DNA from: Pelagomonas calceolata
Lineage: Eukaryota > Sar > Pelagophyceae > Pelagomonadales > Pelagomonadaceae
Direction of reading: 5' to 3'
Assembly (NCBI GenBank): GCA_918797485.1
Contig: CAKKNE010000005.1
Location: 1,178,001-1,242,000, forward strand
Length of the DNA: 64,000 nucleotides
The translations under genes and the position numbers were made by a program. Every line of letters starts with the position of its first letter. The first letter of the stretch is position 1. This document shows, piece after piece, positions 57,879 through 64,000 of this stretch. The notes under the pieces are model-generated. The model was not told where the DNA came from and did not search any database. It saw nothing but the letters and a program-made list of their open reading frames with translations.

Positions 57879-60800
57879 TCATCGCGAGACCGCCATCTCC
57901 TCGACGGAATCAGCCACCACGGCGTGGTGCGGCTTGTCCTCTTCAGAGGGAGGCACGACCTGGCAGAAGTGCGACGCGTCAAAGTTCTCCAGGAGGTGCT
58001 TGGCGTGCTTCGACGCCGTCGCCTCGTGGTGCTCGCGCAGCAGCCGCTTGATCGTGTCCGCCGCCGGCGAGCCGTTCTGCACCCTTCTGGGTTTCACGTT
58101 CGTGAGCTTGAGGCGACCGGCGATCATGTCATCATTCACGGAAGGATCGTACAAGTACGCGACGCCGCCCGTCATGCCCGAGCCGACGTTGATGCCCGTC
58201 GGTCCCAGCACGAGCACGACGCCGTTCGTCATGTACTCGCAGCAGTGGTCGCCGGCGCCCTCAATCACGGCCTGGACACCGCTGTTGCGCACGCCGAAGC
58301 GATCGCCGGACTGGCCAGCGGCGAAGAACTTTCCGGAAGTGGCGCCGTACAAGCACGTGTTGCCGATGATGACACTGTTCTTGGCCTCAAACACCCCGTT
58401 CGCCTCGGCCTCGCGCGGCGGGAAGATGGAGACGTGCGCGCCGGACAAGCCCTTGCACACGTAGTCGTTCGCGTCGCCCTCGAGCGAGACCTTCATCTCG
58501 GACACGGCGAAGGCCATGAACGACTGGCCGGCCGCGCCCGTGTACTTGAGCTCGACGGGCTGGATCTTGCCTTCCGCGCGCTGGCGGCGCGCGATGTCGC
58601 CAGCTAACCTAGTACCAACAGCTCTATCGGTGTTCACGAGGTAGTAGGGCTCCTTGGAGATCGCCTTGCCCTCGCCGACGTACTGGTCGTCGAAATGAAT
58701 GCCCGCGGGGCACAGCAACGCGCGCGACGGCGCGGGCTCCGCCGGCGCGACGAAGTCCTGCGTGAAGAGGCCCTTCTCGATGGGCTTCAGGACCGTCGTG
58801 GCGACGTCGAACCTCGTAGTTTTTGATAGATTCATGTCATCTACTAGTTCTAACAAATCGATGCGGCCGACCGCTTCTCTGAGCGATTTGAGGCCGAGCT
58901 TCTTCAGGATGTCCGCGGTCTCCTCCGCGACACTTTCGAAATATCTCGTCACGTCTTCCGGCTCGCCGCGGACGCGCGCGCGGAGCTTCTCCTTCTGCGT
59001 GGCGACGCCCACCGGACAATTATTCGTGTGGCACACGCGCGCCATGACGCACCCGGCCGCGACCATGGCCACGGTCCCGAACCCAAACTCCTCGGCGCCT
59101 AGTAAAGCTAGTTTCACGACGTCCGCGCCCGTCCTTACGCCACCATCGGCCCGGACCGTCACGAGGCCTCGGAGACCGTTCTCCACGAGCGTGGTGTGAG
59201 ACTCAGCCAAGCCGAGTTCCACCGGAGCGCCGGCGTGCTTGATGGAACTAATAGCAGCAGCACCAGACCCGCCGTCGTGGCCCGAGATCTGGATCACGTC
59301 CGCGCCGGCCTTGGCCACGCCGCACGCGACCGTGCCGATGCCGATAATCGAGACCAGCTTTACGGAGATCCTAGCTTTCGGGTTGATGGCCTTGAGGTCG
59401 AAGATCAATTGCGCGAGATCTTCGATGGAGTAGATGTCATGATGCGGCGGAGGCGAGATGAGTGTCACTCCCTCCGTAGCGGCACGGACCGAAGCGATGT
59501 AGCTATCGACCTTCTGGCCCGGCAACTGCCCGCCCTCGCCGGGCTTCGCCCCCTGGGCGACCTTGATCTCGATCTGCGCGGCAGCGGCCAAGTACGGAGC
59601 AGTAACACCGAACCGTCCCGACGCGACCTGTCTTATTTGAGACTGCGCGATGTCGCCAGCCACGATAGATTTACCGCGAAGATGCTTCCAGGTCGTGTCG
59701 CGATTCTCGCCCACATGATCATTTCGCACTTTATCTTCCCCGCCCTCGCCGGAGTTCGACGCCGCGCCCAATCTATTCATGGCCATGGCCAGCGACTCGT
59801 GCGTCTCTCTGGACAGAGCGCCGAGCGACATGCCGCCCGTGACGAAGCGCTCCGTGATCTCTCGCAGCGAAATGTCCGCATCAGAAGGCGTGTCCGCATA
59901 CTTGAACTGGAGCAGATCGCGTAAACCGAACGGCGCCGTCTCCGTGAGCTCCTTGACGAAGTCGTTGTACTTGTTCTTGCGCTCGACGGGGTCGTCTTCT
60001 CGGACCGACGCGTGGAGGAGTTTCGCGACTCGCGGTGAATTCGCGTGTTCCTCGCCACCGCGCCCCTTCTGCAAGGCGTTGATGAAGCCATAATTCGACA
60101 GCTTGAAGACCTTGACGTCGTCTGCATCGAGGCCGCCGTAGGCCGAATCCTTCACCAATGACGCGGTTTCTTTTTGGAGCTCGGCAAAATCTAGACCGCC
60201 GACCCTCGAAGCGGTGCCCTTGAAGGCGACGTCGACGACTTCCGGGTGCAAACCGATGCACTCGAAGATCTGGGCGCCTGCGTCGCGTCGACGTTAGCTT
60301 CTCGTGATCATGAATACGGCGTCGCGGGCGCTGGAGGTGTGTGTGGGTCGCGTCGATGGCGTGTGGGGCGTCTCAGACTCGCTGGAGCGGCCCTCGGGGC
60401 CGACGGCCGCCGAGCGCGCTCGAGGCAGGACAGACTCTCGGGCGGCCACGTCGAGACGCCATCGACGCGACTTGAAGTTCGGAAACGTTCGGAAAAAGAC
60501 GCTGGGTCCGCACCGTGGTAGGAAGACAGCGTACTAATGCCGATCTTGCTCATGATCTTCAGCACGCCCGCCTTCAACGCGTTCCGCGCGTTCTCGATGC
60601 CGACGTTGCTCTCGACGGCGGCCTTGGCCTTCTTGCCTTCGGCTGGCGGGGTCGTTAATTGAGTGGCGACGCGGAAGAGCATGTACGGGTGGACCGCACT
60701 GGCACCATATCCTATTAATGTCGCGACATGGTGCGTCGACCAGACCTGGGCCGTCTCGACGACAAGCGAGGCGCTCATTCGTAAACCGGACGAGATCAGA

Positions 60801-63158
60801 GCATGATGACTAGCACCGACAGCGATCAGAGGCTGGACATACAACTTGTCACCAGTCGGCTCGAAGGTCTTGTCTGACAAAATAACTAACTTGGCACCAT
60901 CACGCACAGCATTAACAGCTTCCTCGGAGATCCTCTTCACGGCCTCCTCAAGACTTTCGGTAGCAGGATCATACACGGTAGACAACGTAGTCGTCGACAG
61001 GACCGAAGACACTTCATCTAATTCAGCTTGATGCATAATAGGAGTTTCTATACGTACAAGATCGGCACCCGCATCTAACTCAAGAGCAACATCGACACAA
61101 TTGGGCCTTTGACCTAACCACACATCAGTCGTCATGACGTGCCCCTCGCGGATGGGGTCGATGGGCGGGTTCGTCACCTGCGCGTGGCGCTGCTTGAAGT
61201 AGTCGTAGGCCGCGTGCGCGAAGGTCGACATCGCGGCTAAAGGCGCGTCGGCGCCCATGCAGTGCGTCGCCTCGCCGCCGGACGCGACCATGGCCAGGAC
61301 CTGCATGTCGACGTCCTCGCTGCCCCAGCCGAAGGCCGCCTGGATGCGCGTGTCGCTCTCGCCGTACGTGTAGGCCGGCGCGGGCTTGTTGTCGACGATC
61401 GTGCGCTTCTGTCTCGCGAGTTCCTGCTCCCATTTAGGATTAGCAGCGACCTGCGCCTTGACGGCGGCGTCGTCGTAGTAGCCGCCGTCGCTCTTCACCA
61501 GATCAATTTTGCACATCATGCCCGGGCCGAGGCGCGTCCGTTCGAGGATTTCCGAGTCCGGCGGCACGGCGTCGCAGCTGTTCTTGTGGCTGCCCGTCTC
61601 GGAGGACAAGGCCACGAAGCCGTCGCGGTACCGCGTGATGCGCGCCGGTCTCAGACCGTTCCTGTCCAATCTAGCACCCACAACATCACCATCCGAGTAG
61701 CACACGGCAGCGGGCCCGTCCCAGGCCTCCTGGAGCGGCGCGTGGAGGTCGAAGAACAATTTTTCTTCGGGTTTGGGAATCGCGGGCGGCATCATCAGCA
61801 GCAGAGACTCGTCTACCGTGCGTCCAGCTCTCGTGTACAACTCGAGGGAAGCGTCCAAGTTCGCGGAGTCGGACTTGGACGCGTCGACCACAGGTCCTAA
61901 CTGGTCGGGATCTACGAACTCGCAGGACCGGTCGGGATCGTCCGACGAACACCCGGCGGCGACGGCGCCCATGTCGGCCCCCGCCGCTAATGCGCGCGAC
62001 ACCATCCAGTTCACGTTCCCGCGGATCGTGTTGATCTCGCCGTTGTGCGCGATCTGCCGGAAGGGCTGCGCGAGCGACCAGCGCGGCATCGTGTTCGTGG
62101 AGAAGCGACGGTGGTAGATGGCGAACTGAGACACGTACCTGCGTTGATTGATACCGTCGCGAAACCGCCGCGGCGCCCGCGCGCGACGCGTAGGCTCTCA
62201 TGTGATCATGAAGATATCCGCAGGCTCGCCGTCGCGACACGGCCGGGGCTCCCTCACGAGACGTGTAGGCTCTCGTGCGACCGCGTCGACGGCGTCGCGG
62301 CGGCGTAGTCTCATGAAGACGCCGTCGACGCGACTTGAAGTTCGGAAACGTTCGGAAACGGACGCTGAGTCAGCACAGTTCGTTCGCGAGATCAAGGTAA
62401 AACTTCCTGAGCGCCGACGACTGGACCATGCCCTTGTAGACGACGGTCTTGTGCGAGCACGAGGCGATGTAGAACTCCTCTTCTCGGTCCCACAATCCGC
62501 TCAGAGTCCTTCTGTACAAGTAGAGAGCTCTCTCTAACGATCTAGGATCTCTTTCGGGAACATCAGCAGCCGTCGCTAAAATAACGTGAGCGAAGTCCGG
62601 CCGTCCCGCAGCGGCCGCCTCGCCGCAGATCGACGGATCAATCGGCAGGTCGCGCCAGGCGACCACTTCGAAGCCAGTCAATGAAGCGGCCTCATAGGCT
62701 AATTCCGAAGCTCTGGCCGCCGCTTCAGGATCTCTGGGAACAAATAAGGTAGCCACACCTAATTTCTCGTCCGGGTTCTGTTCCCTCCTCGCCTTCAATG
62801 CGGGCGTGTCCGATTCGTAGACGGCCCACGGGATCTGGGTCATGATACCAGCACCATCTCCCGAGACGCAGTCGGACGAGCAGCCGCCGCGGTGCTCGTT
62901 TGCGTCGCAGGCCGCCGTGGCGGCGATGATGACCCTACGAGAGGGACCCGCGGCGCTCTCCGCCACAAAACCGACGCCGCACGCGTCGCGCTCGGTCGCT
63001 AGGGTTCTCTCGATCGTAGAGAGGTCATAAGTGTTCTTCGTGCGCTGCGTGGCGCCGGGGACCTTGGCCGCGCTCAGCGACGACGCCGCGCGCGGCGGGC
63101 GAGCTGGTAGCAGTGCGCTTACGCATGAGAGCGCGAGCGCGAGCGCGACAGCCTTCAT
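57879..63158 (-). CDS. Plastid ferredoxin-dependent glutamate synthase (Fd-GOGAT), 3 exons
   Basis: Converts glutamine plus 2-oxoglutarate to two glutamates using reduced ferredoxin, the core plastid ammonium-assimilation step. Exons (minus strand): 63158-62377, 62138-60514 and 60277-57879, giving 1601 residues in one frame. The N-terminus is a signal/transit peptide (MKAVALALALSCVSALLPAR). The glutaminase domain starts after the propeptide at Cys60 in ATERDACGVGF. The FMN-binding synthase core contains GCVMARVCHTNNCPVG, the C-x5-C-x4-C cluster of the 3Fe-4S centre, and the C-terminal end has the gltB_C beta-helix repeats and the typical VVPPSE ending. No NADPH-binding subunit is fused, so the electron donor is ferredoxin. 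Both introns are introner-like. Confidence 0.92.
60278..60513 (-). mobile_element. Fd-GOGAT intron 2, introner-like
   Basis: On the minus strand it begins GTGCGGACCCAGCGTC, has CCGAACTTCAAGTCGCGTCG, and ends GACGCGACGCAG. Phase 1; the joined codons read H-G-A-Q-I-F, which restores the conserved SxxGAQIFE segment of glutamate synthase. Confidence 0.88.
62139..62376 (-). mobile_element. Fd-GOGAT intron 1, family A introner
   Basis: On the minus strand it begins GTGCTGACTCAGCGTCC, as in the giant gene, and ends ATCAACGCAG. Phase 2 (CT|G). Splicing restores LYVSQFAIYHRRFSTNT, a conserved block. Confidence 0.9.
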
Positions 63159-63627
63159 CGTGCGTGCAAGGCTGGGTTGGCTTCGCAGCGATGCTTGTGA
63201 GCTGTGCTGGTCGCGGAGAGCGCTTATGACTTGTTTACACAGCACTGACGCCGGGCTAAAGTCCTTCACTCGTGATTGCTGTGGGCAGTCGCTAGTACCA
63301 AGCCACTAGCATTCGATTTTTGTGAGCCCTCAGTCGCGGTCATTTGCCTCCGCGGACTCGGTTTGGGGCAGGGCCCGCCATTGGGCGGCTTCTAGGCCGA
63401 TTGCCAAACCCGCGTGGTACCGTGACGGGCCCGACGCACCTCCAAGCCCGCCTCGGAGGGCCGAGACGCCGCCAGGGCGTCGGCGATGGTACCTTGGCCC
63501 CGGCCTCACGCCATCGCCGCGACGCGGCTCTGTGAATTTAAACGCCGCGTCTCTACGTTCAAACGACGCCGGAGTTATCTTTCAGAAAACAGGTTATTAC
63601 AGGAGGGGGGTCTTGGAGAGGTCCTAG
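63159..63627. promoter_or_regulatory. Upstream region of Fd-GOGAT with CTAGC-type motif and introner relic
   Basis: 469 bp. A variant of the recurrent motif lies at 63291-63311. CACGCCATCGCCGCGACG at about 63507-63525 resembles part of a family B introner. No gene seen. Confidence 0.35.
63291..63311 (+). promoter_or_regulatory. CTAGC-type recurrent motif, copy 9 (variant)
   Basis: GCTAGTACCAAGCCACTAGC then A, about 133 bp upstream of the Fd-GOGAT ATG. Confidence 0.4.
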
Positions 63628-64000
63628 CTAGGTGTCGCCGAACAGGCACTCGTCGGGCCCGTCGACCGTATCACTGGAACAGACCGGTAATTTGGGCGCG
63701 AGCATTTCAATGTCCGCGCTAGACCCGCCGAGCTTCCGCATCAGCGAGTGCCAGAGCGACGCGTCTCTTTCGTTCCCGAGGACCTGGGCCGACGAGCAGG
63801 CCGCGGGTTGATACAATCCACAGTCGACCGCGGTTCGTAATTCGCCCGGTGCGAACTCGTAGCGCCCCACAAAAAAGGCGAACTCCGCCGCATCGGCCTC
63901 GCCGTTGCATACTAATCTCGCGGCGTGCGCGGCGCCGCCTCGATAGATGCCGCAGCCCGGCGCGAGTTCCGTGCTCCCTTCGAGGTCCCGCGTATGCAGC
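63628..64000 (-). CDS. C-terminal part of an unrecognised protein (runs off the right edge)
   Basis: The minus-strand frame is open from the window edge to the stop at 63628-63630, about 123 residues. It reads ...LAPGCGIYRGGAAHAARLVC... and ends DECLFGDT. Its Cys and Gly content and phrases such as GRYEFAPGELRTAVDCGLYQPAACSSAQVLGN are consistent with a globular protein, but I recognise no family. The 5' part, and any splice sites, lie beyond the window. Confidence 0.55.
   Translation of the reverse strand, partial: LHTRDLEGSTELAPGCGIYRGGAAHAARLVCNGEADAAEFAFFVGRYEFAPGELRTAVDCGLYQPAACSSAQVLGNERDASLWHSLMRKLGGSSADIEMLAPKLPVCSSDTVDGPDECLFGDT

Noticed and set aside
57924-58607. 227-codon + ORF antisense to Fd-GOGAT (also 59196-59924 and 61262-61900)
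   Set aside because: Mirror frames of a conserved gene with strong codon bias; no independent evidence.
1-64000. CRISPR arrays, bacterial operons, rRNA or tRNA genes
   Set aside because: No evenly spaced direct repeats of CRISPR type and no tRNA- or rRNA-like sequence noticed; gene style is eukaryotic.

Overview
This is nuclear DNA of a eukaryotic microalga, most likely a pelagophyte stramenopile (the Aureococcus/Pelagomonas group). The evidence is compact GC-rich genes, plastid-targeted proteins with a signal peptide plus transit region, an interrupted ferredoxin-type glutamate synthase gene, ciliary and endomembrane proteins, and above all introns made from short inverted-repeat transposons (introners) of the kind known from Aureococcus. 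The species is inferred; no search was run.

Layout. From the left edge to 29484 (+) lies the 3' part of one giant gene. An uninterrupted exon of more than 18.4 kb encodes cadherin/CSPG-like repeats, some 55-60 IPT/TIG domains and a cysteine-rich GCC2/GCC3-like block. It is followed by 31 short introns in only 10.6 kb, which carry membrane-spanning segments and a basic cytosolic tail. All 32 exons join in one frame (about 8,231 residues in the window). The introns fall into a few repeat families. One (22597-22871) still has a perfect 8-bp target duplication and perfect 15-bp terminal inverted repeats. Another repeat body occurs in opposite orientations in two introns. Five introns appear to use GC donors.

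From 29.6 to 42.3 kb is a run of mostly single-exon genes: a METTL21-like methyltransferase, a SAM/P-loop kinase/PfkB fusion, a Cys-rich ShK-like protein, a divergent pair containing an IQUB-like radial-spoke protein, a secreted Cys-rich protein, an AtpI/CGL160-like plastid protein, a Rossmann methyltransferase-like protein, a GNAT acetyltransferase and a disordered protein. A complete hAT transposon with its 8-bp target duplication fills 42521-45389. Then come a short UTP6-like gene, a secreted protein joining helicase-associated repeats to an FkbM methyltransferase, a TM9SF nonaspanin, a prenylated (CVIA) protein whose start is missing, a plastid membrane protein, several small unknowns, a C2H2 zinc-finger protein, a menorin/FAM151-like protein, an ankyrin protein, a three-exon plastid Fd-GOGAT (both introns introner-like) and the C-terminal part of a gene running off the right edge.

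A 22-27 bp motif around CTAGCGG..GTAAGACACTAGCAAG recurs about 30-280 bp upstream of many start codons and may be a promoter element. The strongest system-level observation is the introner array in the giant gene, which records how DNA transposons became introns.
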